Assembly (NCBI GenBank): GCA_018830285.1
Contig: JAHJSB010000060.1
Coordinates: forward strand, 124,001-188,000
DNA from: Alphaproteobacteria bacterium
Lineage (GTDB): Bacteria > Pseudomonadota > Alphaproteobacteria > Caulobacterales > Hyphomonadaceae
DNA length: 64,000 bases
Direction of reading: 5' to 3'
Numbering within the stretch: position 1 is the stretch's first letter; each line of letters starts with the position of its first letter. The translations under genes were made by a program, and so were the position numbers. This document shows, in pieces, positions 28,346 to 37,562 of the stretch. Under the pieces are notes generated by a model. The model was given only the letters and a program-made list of their open reading frames with translations, did not search any database and was not told the DNA's origin.

Positions 28346-28588
28346 ATGAGCGACGCACCGAAAATGGCGGGCAAGCAACCGATCCCGGTCGAAGTGGTGG
28401 CAGGCAAGACCTATTGGTGGTGCGCGTGCGGCCAGTCGAAGAAACAGCCCTTTTGCGATGGCAGCCACAAGGGCACCGCGTTCGAGCCCCAGGGCTGGAT
28501 AGCGGAGAAAACCGGCAAGGCATTCTTCTGCGCCTGCAAGCGCACGGGCAAGTCGCCGCTGTGCGACGGGACGCATAACGGACTGTAG
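28346..28588 (+). CDS. CDGSH iron-sulfur protein, dual-motif
   Basis: An 80-residue protein with two CDGSH modules, each ligating a [2Fe-2S] cluster by three Cys and one His: Cys26, Cys28, Cys37, His41 (WWCACGQSKKQPFCDGSH) and Cys62, Cys64, Cys73, His77 (FFCACKRTGKSPLCDGTH). Function is redox or Fe-S transfer; the partner is unknown. It has a strong GGAGG ribosome site and sits between glyQ and glyS. Confidence 0.93.
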   Translation: MSDAPKMAGKQPIPVEVVAGKTYWWCACGQSKKQPFCDGSHKGTAFEPQGWIAEKTGKAFFCACKRTGKSPLCDGTHNGL

Positions 28589-28596
28589 GCTGCGGC

Positions 28597-29082
28597 TTAA
28601 TCGATATTCGCCAGATTATCCCAATAATCGGTGGGGGGGACGCCTTCCATCATGTCGGCAACCATCTGCACGAAGCCTGCGTTAAAGTAAGAGCGACACA
28701 GGGCCCATAGGTTCCGGGCCCGTTCGGTGCCCAGAACAAAATAGATAACGCCGCGATAGGATTCCCAGGCTTCCTTGTCCATGGCGCCGCTCTTGTACTG
28801 GAGCCATTCGAATTCGCGGGCGCGCATCTGGCCGATCATCCAGAAGATCAGCCTGGTTTTCTCTTCAAAACTGGGTGTTTCCGTCTGTGAGAAGATGCGC
28901 CCCAGATCGGGATGCTCGACGAATTTGTAGACGCCGTTCTGGTCGTTCGCCAACTGAGCCTGCCGTGATTCCGAGCGCAGCAGCGCGGTGCCCTGCCGGA
29001 CCTGAATGGCGAGGTAAATGAGTGTCGCAACGACTGCGCCGACGCCAACGATCTGCGCCACATAAGCGATCTGTTCAAGCAT
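28597..29082 (-). CDS. Hypothetical membrane-anchored protein
   Basis: A 161-residue protein of no recognised function on the opposite strand to its neighbours. It starts MLEQIAY with GGGGAA nine bases upstream. Residues 1-30 form one membrane helix (VGVGAVVATLIYLAIQV), then a charged coiled segment and a helical globular part with TRLIFWMIGQMRAREFEW and TERARNLWALCRSYF. It is like the widespread bacterial proteins with an N-terminal anchor and a DUF-type helical domain. It splits glyQ from glyS and its stop is 8 bases from the CDGSH stop. Confidence 0.75.
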   Translation of the reverse strand: MLEQIAYVAQIVGVGAVVATLIYLAIQVRQGTALLRSESRQAQLANDQNGVYKFVEHPDLGRIFSQTETPSFEEKTRLIFWMIGQMRAREFEWLQYKSGAMDKEAWESYRGVIYFVLGTERARNLWALCRSYFNAGFVQMVADMMEGVPPTDYWDNLANID

Positions 29083-29252
29083 TGTGATATTTCCCCGAAG
29101 TCTCGTCATGACCTTGCAGGATTCCGGCTCGCTTTGCCAAGCCTTCGGGCGTTCAGCGGGTTTGTCGGCAGGCCCCGATGGCGCGCCAGACTTGACCCCG
29201 GCGCAGGCGCGTCTATGCCGTGCGGGTTCAATTCCAAACGGCTGGACCCCCT

Positions 29253-31373
29253 ATGGCTGACCTTCTGCTCGAGATCTTTTGCGAGGAAATCCCTGCTCGC
29301 ATGCAGGCCAAGGCCGAGGCCGATCTCGGCAAGGCGCTGGGCGATGCGCTGACCGGGGCGGGCCTCGCCTTTGATGCGCTGGAGACGGCCAGCGGACCGC
29401 GCCGCATGTCAGTCAACGTAACGGGCCTGCCGGTGAAATCGGCGGATGTGGCCGAAGAGCGCAAGGGACCGAAGGTCGGCTCGCCCGAGCAGGCGATTGC
29501 GGGCTTCCTGAAGGGCGCGGGGCTCGCCTCCATCGACCAGGCCGAAGTGCGCAGCGACCCCAAGAAGGGCGACTTCTATGTCGCCATGCTGGACAAGCCG
29601 GGCCGCAAGACCGCCGATGTGGTGGCCGAGGCCGTGCCAGACATTATCCGCAGCTTCCATTGGCCCAAGAGCATGCGCTGGGGCACCGGCGAGCTACGCT
29701 GGGTGCGCCCGCTGCAGCGCATTCTTTGCGTGCTGGATGGTGAGATTGTGCCGTTCGAGGTCGATGGGCTGGCCAGCGGCAATCAGACCGAGGGCCACCG
29801 GGTGCACGGGCGCGGGCCGTTCACGGTAACGGGCTGGGCGGATTACGAAAAGCAGCTTGAAGGCAAGGGCCATGTGCGGCTGACGCGCGCGGCGCGCCGG
29901 GCGCTGATCGAGGCCGATGCCACGGCGATCTGCGAGGCGGCGGGGCTGGAACTGGTCGAGGATATTGGCCTGCTGGAAGAAGTGACGGGCCTGGCCGAAT
30001 GGCCGGTCGTGGTGCTGGGCCAGATGGACCCGGCCTTCCTGGAACTGCCGCCGGAAGTGATCAAGCTGTCGATGCGCACGCACCAGAAATATTTCGCGGT
30101 GCGCGACCCGAATACCGAAGAGCTGGCGCCGAACTTTGTCGTCATCGCCAATATCGACGCGTCTGATAGTGGTAAACAGATCGCGGCGGGCAATGCGCGG
30201 GTGCTCTCGGCGCGGCTGGAAGATGGCCGGTTCTTCTGGGACAAGGACAAGGCGACGCCGCTGGACGAGATGGCGAAGAAGCTGTCGACCATCGCGTTCA
30301 AGGAAGAGTTGGGCAGCCTTGGCGACAAGGTGGAGCGCGTGGCGGCACTGGCGCGCGAACTGGCGCCCGCCGTGGGCGCAGATGCGGACCTTGCCGAACG
30401 CGCGGCGCGGCTTTGCAAGGCAGACCTCGTGTCCGAGATGGTCGGCGAGTTCCCGGAACTGCAGGGCGTGATGGGGCGGTATTATGCGCTGGAGGCGGGC
30501 GAGCCTGCGTCTGTCGCCGATGCGATCCGCGACCATTACAAGCCGCAGGGGCCGAGCGACGCCGTGCCGACGGACCCGGTGAGCATCGCCGTGGCGCTGG
30601 CTGACAAGCTGGATACGCTGGTCGGCTTCTGGGCGATTGACGAGAAACCGACAGGATCGAAGGACCCGTTCGCGCTGCGCCGGGCGGCGCTGGGTGTTGT
30701 GCGGATCGTGTTGGAGAATGGGGTTCGGTTGAAGCTGAACGATGCGATTCTGGCATCACCTTCTGCGGTGAAATCGAAGACGGATGAAGGCAAGGCTGCC
30801 ACAGTCGAAGAGGCCGTTTCAAAAGCAGTGGATGCTGTCGTTGATCCGACTCTGCTTTCCTTCTTCGCCGATCGCCTGAAGCAAGTCCTGCGCGATCAGG
30901 GCCAACGCCACGATCTCATCGATGCCGTGTTTGCGCTCGGCGAGGATGATCTTGTGCTGATCACGCGGCGGGTGGAAGCGCTCGGCGCCTTCCTCGATAC
31001 GGAGGACGGGGCGACTCTGCTGGCGGGCTACAAGCGGGCGGCGAACATCCTCAAGGCCGAAGAGAAGAAGGGCGCGCTGCCGGAGAATCTCGTGGTCGAT
31101 GCCGCGCTGATCAAGAAAGGTCCCAAGGAAGAGCAGGCGCTGTTCGCGGCGCTGACCAAGGTGCGCGGTGCCATCGACGCGCCGCTGAAAGCCGAGGATT
31201 TTGCCGGGGTGATGGGCGAGCTGGCCAGGCTGCGCGCGCCGGTCGATGCCTTTTTCGAGGGGGTGATGGTGAACGACGGGGACGCCGCCGTGAGGGCGAA
31301 TCGCCTTGCGCTGCTGACCGAAGTGCGCGCGACCCTTCACCAGGTGGCGGACTTCTCGCTGATTGAGGGCTGA
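29253..31373 (+). CDS. glyS: Glycine--tRNA ligase beta subunit
   Basis: A 706-residue tRNA-binding subunit that partners glyQ. It starts MADLLLEIFCEEIPARMQ, which is the family start, so an earlier ATG 11 codons upstream is rejected. VSARLEDGRFFWDKD-type sequence and the C-terminal anticodon domain (ending around residue 700) are present. The body contains the HD-like segment typical of GlyS. The region just upstream has no clear Shine-Dalgarno, only a run of Cs. Confidence 0.95.
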   Translation: MADLLLEIFCEEIPARMQAKAEADLGKALGDALTGAGLAFDALETASGPRRMSVNVTGLPVKSADVAEERKGPKVGSPEQAIAGFLKGAGLASIDQAEVRSDPKKGDFYVAMLDKPGRKTADVVAEAVPDIIRSFHWPKSMRWGTGELRWVRPLQRILCVLDGEIVPFEVDGLASGNQTEGHRVHGRGPFTVTGWADYEKQLEGKGHVRLTRAARRALIEADATAICEAAGLELVEDIGLLEEVTGLAEWPVVVLGQMDPAFLELPPEVIKLSMRTHQKYFAVRDPNTEELAPNFVVIANIDASDSGKQIAAGNARVLSARLEDGRFFWDKDKATPLDEMAKKLSTIAFKEELGSLGDKVERVAALARELAPAVGADADLAERAARLCKADLVSEMVGEFPELQGVMGRYYALEAGEPASVADAIRDHYKPQGPSDAVPTDPVSIAVALADKLDTLVGFWAIDEKPTGSKDPFALRRAALGVVRIVLENGVRLKLNDAILASPSAVKSKTDEGKAATVEEAVSKAVDAVVDPTLLSFFADRLKQVLRDQGQRHDLIDAVFALGEDDLVLITRRVEALGAFLDTEDGATLLAGYKRAANILKAEEKKGALPENLVVDAALIKKGPKEEQALFAALTKVRGAIDAPLKAEDFAGVMGELARLRAPVDAFFEGVMVNDGDAAVRANRLALLTEVRATLHQVADFSLIEG

Positions 31374-31379
31374 TAGCGC

Positions 31380-31412
31380 CACCAGTGTTCCGGATCGGAA
31401 CAGGTGGTGTTT
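31380..31412 (+). terminator. Probable hairpin terminator of glyS
   Basis: A stem of CACCA...GTTCCG with loop GAT and CGGAAC...TGGTG, one small bulge, followed by TTT. It begins 7 bases after the glyS stop. The T-tract is short, so efficiency is uncertain. Confidence 0.55.
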
Positions 31413-31580
31413 ACCATTACGTGCCATATCAGCCACGTGCGCGCGGATCGACCCGGAAAACTAGCCAAATGGGCGATTTCACGCACCCTGAGGTCTGGCA
31501 TTCCGCGTTGCAATGCAGCATAGGATTTGCAGGTTTTGCGGCAACGAAATGGCACGCACGGTCGTTAAAGGGTGATATTC

Positions 31581-34274
31581 ATGGGTGAACCGGCTTTGAA
31601 ACACGCAGAAGAAACGTGGGTTTACGGGTTTGGCGGCGGCACGGCCGACGGCGACGCCTCGATGAAGAACCTTTTGGGCGGCAAGGGCGCCAATCTCGCC
31701 GAAATGGCGAAACTCGGCCTGCCTGTGCCTCCGGGCTTCACGATCTCGACCGCTGTGTGCACCGCTTATTATGAGCTGGAACGCGAATACCCGTCGACAC
31801 TGTCGCCGCAGGTGGACGCCGCGCTGGCCGCGATCGAGAGAGAATCCGGCAAAGGCTTCGGCGACCCGGACAACCCGCTGCTCGTGTCCGTGCGCTCGGG
31901 CGCGCGTGCCTCGATGCCGGGCATGATGGACACGGTGCTGAACCTCGGCCTGAACGAGGCTTCGGTGAAGGGCCTCGCGGCGCTGGCCGGTGAGCGCTTT
32001 GCCTATGACAGCTATCGCCGCTTCATCCAGATGTATTCCAATGTCGTGCTGGGCCTGAGCCATGACACGTTCGAGTACATCCTCGACGACTATAAAGAAC
32101 GCCAGGGCTTTGAACTCGACACCGAGATGCAGGCTGAAGACTGGAAAGCCATTATCGTCTCCTACAAGGAAGCGGTACAGAAAGACCTCGGCGAGCCGTT
32201 CCCCGATGACCCGAAGAAACAGCTATGGGGCGCGATCTCGGCCGTGTTCGGCTCGTGGATGAACGACCGGGCGATCACCTATCGCAAGCTGAACGACATT
32301 CCGACCGAATGGGGCACCGCAGTGACCGTGCAGTCCATGGTGTTCGGCAACCTTGGCGAGACGTCGGCGACCGGCGTGGCGTTCACCCGCGACCCGTCGA
32401 ATGGCGAAGCGATCTTCTATGGCGAATACCTGATCAACGCGCAGGGCGAAGACGTGGTGGCGGGCATCCGTACGCCGGCGCCGATCTCGCGCGAACGGGC
32501 CGACACGCTGAAATCGGCTGACTCGCCGCTCGAAGAGTCGATGCCGGCTGTCTATGCCCAGCTGCGGGATGTCGCGAACACGCTGGAACGTCACTACAAG
32601 GACATGCAGGACCTGGAGTTCACGGTTGAGAATGACCGGCTCTACATGCTGCAAACGCGGAGCGGGAAACGCACCGCCGCTGCGGCGCTGAAGATTGCCG
32701 TCGACATGGCGCGCGAAGGCCTGATCACGGAAGAAGAAGCCGTGCTGCGGCTGGAACCGTCGCAACTCGACCAGTTGCTGCACCCGACCATTGCCGAGAA
32801 CGCGCATCGCGACGTGATCGTGACCGGCCTGCCGGCCAGCCCCGGCGCCGCCGTGGGCAAGGTCGTGTTCGACAGTGAGGAAGCCTTCGCGATGGCCGAG
32901 AAGGGCGAGGACGTGATCCTTGTTCGCATCGAGACCAGCCCGGAAGACATCAAGGGCATGCACGCGGCCCGCGCCATCGTGACGGCGCGCGGCGGCATGA
33001 CCAGCCACGCGGCCGTTGTCGCGCGCGGCATGGGCCGGCCTTGCGTCTGCGGCGCTGGTGGCCTGCAGATCGATATGGCCAAGGGCGTGTTCCGCGTCAT
33101 GGGCCGTGAAATCAAGAAGGGCGAGATCATCACGGTGGACGGCGCCGCCGGCCAGGTGATGCTGGGCGCAGTCGAGATGTCCCAGCCGGACCTGTCGGGT
33201 GATTTCGGCACGCTGATGGGCTGGGCCGACAAGGTCCGTAAGCTGAAAGTGCGTGCGAATGCCGAGACCGCTCTGGATGCGCGCACGGCCGTCGAGTTTG
33301 GCGCCGAAGGCATTGGCCTGTGCCGGACCGAACACATGTTCTTTGATGCCGAGCGTATCCCTGAAGTGCGTGCGATGATCCTGGCCAATGACGAGAAAGG
33401 CCGGCGCGCCTCGCTCGACAAATTGCTGCCGATGCAGCGCAGCGATTTCGAGGAACTGTTCCGCATCCTCGGCGACATGCCGGTGACGATCCGCCTGCTG
33501 GACCCGCCGCTGCATGAATTCCTGCCGCACAATGATGCCGACATGGACGAAGTGGCGAAAGCCTCGGGCGTGTCCGTCGACGAACTGAAACGCCGGGCAG
33601 CCGAACTGCACGAAAGCAATCCGATGCTGGGCCATCGCGGCTGCCGCCTTGGCATCACCTATCCGGAAATCTACGAGATGCAGGCCCGCGCCATTTTCGA
33701 GGCCGCAGTGAATGTGTCCAAGGAAACGGGACACCCGCCGGTTCCCGAAGTGATGATCCCGCTGGTGGCGACGCACAAGGAACTGTCGATCCTGAAGGCG
33801 GTTGTCGATGCGGCGGCGAAGGCCGTGTTCAAGGAAACCGGCACGACGCTGGAATACATGGTCGGCACGATGATCGAATTGCCGCGCGCTGCGCTGCAGG
33901 CCGGGGAAATCGCCCATTCGGCGGAATTCTTCTCTTTCGGCACCAATGACCTGACGCAGACGACGCTGGGCATCTCGCGTGATGATGCGGGCCGGTTCCT
34001 CAAGATCTATGAGGAGAAGGGCATCTACGAGAAGGATCCCTTTGTCACGCTGGACCAGGCCGGCGTCGGCGAACTCGTGAAAATCGCCGCTGAACGCGGC
34101 CGCAAGACCCGTCCAGGCATCAAGCTGGGCATTTGCGGCGAGCATGGCGGCGACCCGGCATCGGTGGCCTTCTGCCATCGTTCAGGCCTCGATTATGTGT
34201 CCTGTTCCCCGTACCGGGTGCCGATTGCGCGTCTTGCGGCGGCACATGCGGCCCTCAAAGAATCGCTCAAATAG
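31581..34274 (+). CDS. ppdK: Pyruvate, phosphate dikinase
   Basis: An 897-residue enzyme that interconverts pyruvate, ATP and Pi with PEP, AMP and PPi. The N-terminal nucleotide domain begins with GGKGANLAEMAKLGLPVPPGF. The swivelling phosphohistidine domain has GGMTSHAAVVARGMGRPCV with the catalytic His. The C-terminal TIM barrel has EHMFF and CGEHGGDPASVAF with the catalytic Cys/active-site loop. The ATG at 31581 has AAAGG nine bases before it and is preferred to a GTG three codons upstream. It is 207 bases after glyS, separated by a hairpin. Confidence 0.95.
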   Translation: MGEPALKHAEETWVYGFGGGTADGDASMKNLLGGKGANLAEMAKLGLPVPPGFTISTAVCTAYYELEREYPSTLSPQVDAALAAIERESGKGFGDPDNPLLVSVRSGARASMPGMMDTVLNLGLNEASVKGLAALAGERFAYDSYRRFIQMYSNVVLGLSHDTFEYILDDYKERQGFELDTEMQAEDWKAIIVSYKEAVQKDLGEPFPDDPKKQLWGAISAVFGSWMNDRAITYRKLNDIPTEWGTAVTVQSMVFGNLGETSATGVAFTRDPSNGEAIFYGEYLINAQGEDVVAGIRTPAPISRERADTLKSADSPLEESMPAVYAQLRDVANTLERHYKDMQDLEFTVENDRLYMLQTRSGKRTAAAALKIAVDMAREGLITEEEAVLRLEPSQLDQLLHPTIAENAHRDVIVTGLPASPGAAVGKVVFDSEEAFAMAEKGEDVILVRIETSPEDIKGMHAARAIVTARGGMTSHAAVVARGMGRPCVCGAGGLQIDMAKGVFRVMGREIKKGEIITVDGAAGQVMLGAVEMSQPDLSGDFGTLMGWADKVRKLKVRANAETALDARTAVEFGAEGIGLCRTEHMFFDAERIPEVRAMILANDEKGRRASLDKLLPMQRSDFEELFRILGDMPVTIRLLDPPLHEFLPHNDADMDEVAKASGVSVDELKRRAAELHESNPMLGHRGCRLGITYPEIYEMQARAIFEAAVNVSKETGHPPVPEVMIPLVATHKELSILKAVVDAAAKAVFKETGTTLEYMVGTMIELPRAALQAGEIAHSAEFFSFGTNDLTQTTLGISRDDAGRFLKIYEEKGIYEKDPFVTLDQAGVGELVKIAAERGRKTRPGIKLGICGEHGGDPASVAFCHRSGLDYVSCSPYRVPIARLAAAHAALKESLK

Positions 34275-34616
34275 ACAGCAAGCCGCTCGTTTCGATGGCG
34301 GAACGGTGTTGTAGTTTTGCCACAGATGCTTTGCGCGCCCAAGACCTGTCCCGGCGGGGCGGGTCTTAAATTCTTATGAAATTCAACCGATTGCGGGACG
34401 AAATTGCTGCGGTGCGGAAAACCGACCGATTCGGCGGTTCCCGACCTGTCAGAAATGTCACTGACAGAAGTGGCCAGGTTCTTGCTAGGAAGGGGGCTGG
34501 CCGCCTACTTCCCGCCTAGAAGCGGGGCTGATGTGGCCTGCAAATGTAGTCAAACCAAATACGCCCGGGCCAACAATGACGAAGTTATATCGTCTGCCGG
34601 GGATTGGGGAGCGGTG
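34275..34616. other. ppdK / cell wall hydrolase intergenic region
   Basis: A 342-base stretch. It holds a strong hairpin at 34341-34367, likely ending ppdK, and an open in-frame extension upstream of the next gene (34404-34616) whose composition does not look coding. No RNA gene or clear promoter was recognised. Confidence 0.55.
34341..34367 (+). terminator. Hairpin downstream of ppdK
   Basis: A 12-pair stem (AAGACCTGTCCC with GGGGCGGGTCTT, two G-U pairs) closed by a three-base loop, 67 bases after the ppdK stop. Only AAATTCTTA follows, not a T-run, so it may be a partial terminator or stabiliser. Confidence 0.5.
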
Positions 34617-35792
34617 ATGTTGTTAAGGGTTCTTAAACCACGACGGGCGACTCTGTCGCCAATGAGTGGGCTCCGAGAGAAGCTCAAGCGTTGGTGGATG
34701 ACGATGACAGACGACGAACAGCGAGATATCTTTATCCGTGGCGCCACGATCGCCGTGTGCGCCGTGGCTGCGACGGTTACCCTGCCCATGGTCGGCCAGA
34801 TCCAGGCAGAGAAGCGTGCAGACGCCGATTTCCGTGAGCAGGCCGTCCGGCTTGCCAGCATGGAAGACGGCGGTGTCACCGTCCGTTCGGCGGCTTACAC
34901 GCCATCGCTGCTCGATACGCCATGGATGCGTACCGTAGAATATACGCTAGAGCGCGACACCGGTTCTTCGATGAGCCGCTATGCGATGCGCGACCGCGAT
35001 GGCGCGGCGCTCAATTCGCTGGTCAGCTTCCGCCCCGAACATATCAAGCGCGCCGAGACGATCAGCGCGGAACAGAAGTGCATGGCGCAGGCCGTGTACT
35101 ATGAGTCAGCCCACGAGCCGCTCGATGGCCAGATGGCCGTTGCCGAGGTCATCGCCAATCGCATGGCCGACCATCGCTATCCGGACAGCGCCTGTGGCGT
35201 GGTGTTCCAGGGCGCGACGCGCACGACCGGTTGCCAGTTCACGTTCACCTGCGACGGCGCCCTGAAGACGCCGCCAATGGGCCGCAACTGGGAGCGCGCC
35301 AAGACCATCGCGGCCCACGTGCTGATGAACCTCAGCGACGACAAGACGGGTGGTGCCACGCACTATCACGCGACCTATGTCGACCCGATCTGGAGCGCCG
35401 GCCTGATCAAGACCGACAAGATCGGCATGCATGTGTTCTATCGCTTCCCGCGTGGGTCCGAATGGGCCAGCGTGCGCCAGGACTTCACGACCAAGCGTGC
35501 CAAGGCGCAATACGCCTCGCTGGACAAAGAAGAAACGATCACGCCGGTTGACGGCGCGGCGACCTCCTACATCCAGCGGGTTGAAGCGCCGACGATTGCC
35601 CCGGCCTCGGTGACGACATCCGACCGCACGATCACCAATGGCGCACCGCGCCTGACGACGATCCGTTCGGTTGACTATGAGGAACCGCAACTGAACACAG
35701 CCAGTAATGCCGACAAGGTTGCCGCCTACATGGCCAAGCAGACCGGCATCGAAGTGGCGAGCAATGACGTCGACCTGAGCGTCCTGCGCTAG
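34617..35792 (+). CDS. Cell wall hydrolase, SleB type
   Basis: A 391-residue peptidoglycan hydrolase of the SleB/CwlJ type. A single N-terminal membrane helix (IFIRGATIAVCAVAATVTLP, about residues 40-60) is followed by the hydrolase domain: CMAQAVYYESAHEPLDGQMA and VAEVIANRMADHRYP, with Glu in the YYES position as the catalytic residue. It acts in the periplasm. The ATG has GGGGAG six bases upstream; an earlier in-frame Met lacks support. The ppdK-hydrolase order recurs in this bacterial group. Confidence 0.85.
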   Translation: MLLRVLKPRRATLSPMSGLREKLKRWWMTMTDDEQRDIFIRGATIAVCAVAATVTLPMVGQIQAEKRADADFREQAVRLASMEDGGVTVRSAAYTPSLLDTPWMRTVEYTLERDTGSSMSRYAMRDRDGAALNSLVSFRPEHIKRAETISAEQKCMAQAVYYESAHEPLDGQMAVAEVIANRMADHRYPDSACGVVFQGATRTTGCQFTFTCDGALKTPPMGRNWERAKTIAAHVLMNLSDDKTGGATHYHATYVDPIWSAGLIKTDKIGMHVFYRFPRGSEWASVRQDFTTKRAKAQYASLDKEETITPVDGAATSYIQRVEAPTIAPASVTTSDRTITNGAPRLTTIRSVDYEEPQLNTASNADKVAAYMAKQTGIEVASNDVDLSVLR

Positions 35793-35817
35793 GCATTATC
35801 GACCGAGAATCGAGACG

Positions 35818-35846
35818 GGCCGCAGACGAAAGCCTGCGGCCTTTTT
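35818..35846. terminator. Terminator between cell wall hydrolase and SDR
   Basis: Eight-base GGCCGCAG / CTGCGGCC stem with a loop containing GAAA and five Ts on the plus side, 26 bases after the hydrolase stop. The genes converge here. Confidence 0.85.
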
Positions 35847-35855
35847 CGTGTGGGG

Positions 35856-36665
35856 CTAGGTGCGTGGCGGAACCTGCGCCTTGACGCGTTTGCGGATCGC
35901 ACCCGGCAGCCATCGGGTCATGAACCGGGCGCGTTCGGCATCCTTGCCGACCATGTAATGGACGTCCCTGCCATGTGCGGCGTCCCAGGCGCGTTCGGCC
36001 GCCATCGACACCGGGTAGATGTTCATGCCGCTTTCGCGCAGCTGGTCCGACATTTTGACATTGGCACCTTCTTTTGCGCCCATGTCGAGGATCGGTGTGT
36101 CGACGAACCAGGGCATCAGGCTGGTGACGCGGATGTCGAGATCGCGGAATTCCGCGTCGAGCGCTTCGGTCAGGCCGCGCACCGCGAACTTGGTAGCCGA
36201 GTAGACGGCAAGCTGCGGCGAACCGACAATACCGGCGGTGGAGGCCGTGTTGACGACGCGCGCACCGGGCGTTGCCTTGAGCAGGGGCAGGCAGGCCTGC
36301 ACGCCATTGATGACGCCCTTCAGGTTGACGTCGATGACCCAGTCATTGTCTTCGGGGGAGACGTCCTCGAACCAGCCATGGCGTCCGACACCGGCATTGT
36401 TGAACAATACGTTCATGCCGCCTTCGGTCGCATCGCCGAATCCGCGCACGGCGGCAGTCCAGTCATCACGCTGGCGCACATCTAGCGTGGCGACATGGCA
36501 GTTTTCGGTGCCGATCTCGTCTGCGACCTGGGCGAGGCTGGCCGAGTTCACATCATAGAGGCCGCAATACCAGCCACGCTTGGAAAAATACCTGGCTGTC
36601 TCGGCGCCAATGCCGGAGGCCGCACCGGTAATGAATATGCTCTTGCGTCCGCCCGATCGGGTCAT
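35856..36665 (-). CDS. Short-chain dehydrogenase/reductase
   Basis: A 269-residue classical SDR. The cofactor loop is TGAASGIGAETARYF, NNAGVG marks the core, and the catalytic YSATKFAV supplies Tyr-x-x-x-Lys, with a Ser in NTASTAGIVG. The substrate is unknown. It lies 42 bases after nadC on the same strand with a good AAGGA site, so it may be the last gene of the nad operon, though without an obvious role in NAD synthesis. Confidence 0.85.
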   Translation of the reverse strand: MTRSGGRKSIFITGAASGIGAETARYFSKRGWYCGLYDVNSASLAQVADEIGTENCHVATLDVRQRDDWTAAVRGFGDATEGGMNVLFNNAGVGRHGWFEDVSPEDNDWVIDVNLKGVINGVQACLPLLKATPGARVVNTASTAGIVGSPQLAVYSATKFAVRGLTEALDAEFRDLDIRVTSLMPWFVDTPILDMGAKEGANVKMSDQLRESGMNIYPVSMAAERAWDAAHGRDVHYMVGKDAERARFMTRWLPGAIRKRVKAQVPPRT

Positions 36666-36707
36666 GCGCTGTCCTTCTTGCGAGGTAGGTCTTGCTGCCT
36701 CGCAGTG

Positions 36708-37562
36708 TCAGACCACATCCAGTCCCACGTCAAGGTTTGGTGCCGAATGGGTGAGGGCCCCGACCGAGATATAATCGACGCCGGTTTCGGCGATCGCAGC
36801 AACGGTCGAGAGGTTTACACCGCCGGAGGCTTCGGCGGTTACCCGTCCGGCGATGATCTTCACGGCGCGCCGCAGCGTCTCGGTGTCCATATTGTCGAGC
36901 AGGATCGCGTGCGGCTGATATTTGAGCGCTTCTTCCATCTGTTCGAGCGTGTCGACCTCGATCTCGATCATGCGCAGGTGGCCAGCATAGGCCTTGGCGC
37001 GCGTCATGGCTTCGGCAACCGAGCCGCAGGCGGCGATATGGTTGTCCTTGATCAGGATCGCGTCATCCAGGCCGTAGCGGTGGGCGGTGCCGCCGCCGCA
37101 ACGCACGGCGCGCTTCTCGAGAGCGCGGTGGCCGGGCGTAGTTTTTCGCGTACAGACAATCCGTGTCTCGGTATGCGCAACGGCTTCGACAAAGGTGCGG
37201 GTCAGCGTGGCAACGCCTGACAGGCGACCGATGAAGTTGAGCATGGTGCGCTCGGCTGTCAGGATCGAGCGGGCGGTGCCATCGAGCCGCCCGATCACGT
37301 CACCCGGGACGATGGCGCTGCCGTCCGGCTTTTCAATGGTCAGGGTCATGGCTGGATCGATAAGGAACAGGGCGTGGGCAGCAGCATCGAGCCCGGCGAT
37401 GATTCCAGGCTGGCGCGCAGCGATCACGACACTCATCTTCGTCTCTGGTGAAATCGTGGCGTCGGTGGTCAGATCGCCCGCCCGGCCGAGATCTTCCGCA
37501 AGCGCAAGGCGCACGATCGGATCCAGGATAATGCTAGGGAGTGGCGGAGGAACGGGGCTCAT
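36708..37562 (-). CDS. nadC: Nicotinate-nucleotide pyrophosphorylase (carboxylating)
   Basis: NadC converts quinolinate and PRPP to nicotinate mononucleotide. The 284 residues are normal in length. Motifs include LAEDLGRAGDLTTDATI, CTRKTTPGHRALEKRAVRCG and HRYGLDDAILIKDNHI, with IEIEVDTLEQ in the barrel. The ATG overlaps the nadB stop by ATGA (37559-37562), giving coupling. A longer upstream frame lies inside nadB and is rejected. Confidence 0.96.
   Translation of the reverse strand: MSPVPPPLPSIILDPIVRLALAEDLGRAGDLTTDATISPETKMSVVIAARQPGIIAGLDAAAHALFLIDPAMTLTIEKPDGSAIVPGDVIGRLDGTARSILTAERTMLNFIGRLSGVATLTRTFVEAVAHTETRIVCTRKTTPGHRALEKRAVRCGGGTAHRYGLDDAILIKDNHIAACGSVAEAMTRAKAYAGHLRMIEIEVDTLEQMEEALKYQPHAILLDNMDTETLRRAVKIIAGRVTAEASGGVNLSTVAAIAETGVDYISVGALTHSAPNLDVGLDVV

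Noticed and set aside
29221-29260. T-arm-like string GGGTTCAATTCC just before glyS, suggesting a tRNA
   Set aside because: The flanking bases do not form the T stem, and no anticodon arm, D arm or acceptor pairing could be found around it.
32223-34178. 651-codon minus-strand open frame opposite ppdK
   Set aside because: Same reason: codon bias of ppdK on the other strand avoids stops in this frame, and the translation has no recognisable domain.
34404-34616. In-frame upstream extension of the cell wall hydrolase gene
   Set aside because: It lacks a ribosome site and its composition is not protein-like, whereas 34617 has GGGGAG and begins just before the membrane helix.
34623-34636. TTAA-N6-TTAA resembling a CtrA box
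   Set aside because: The spacer is 6, not 7, and the sequence lies inside the first codons of the hydrolase gene.
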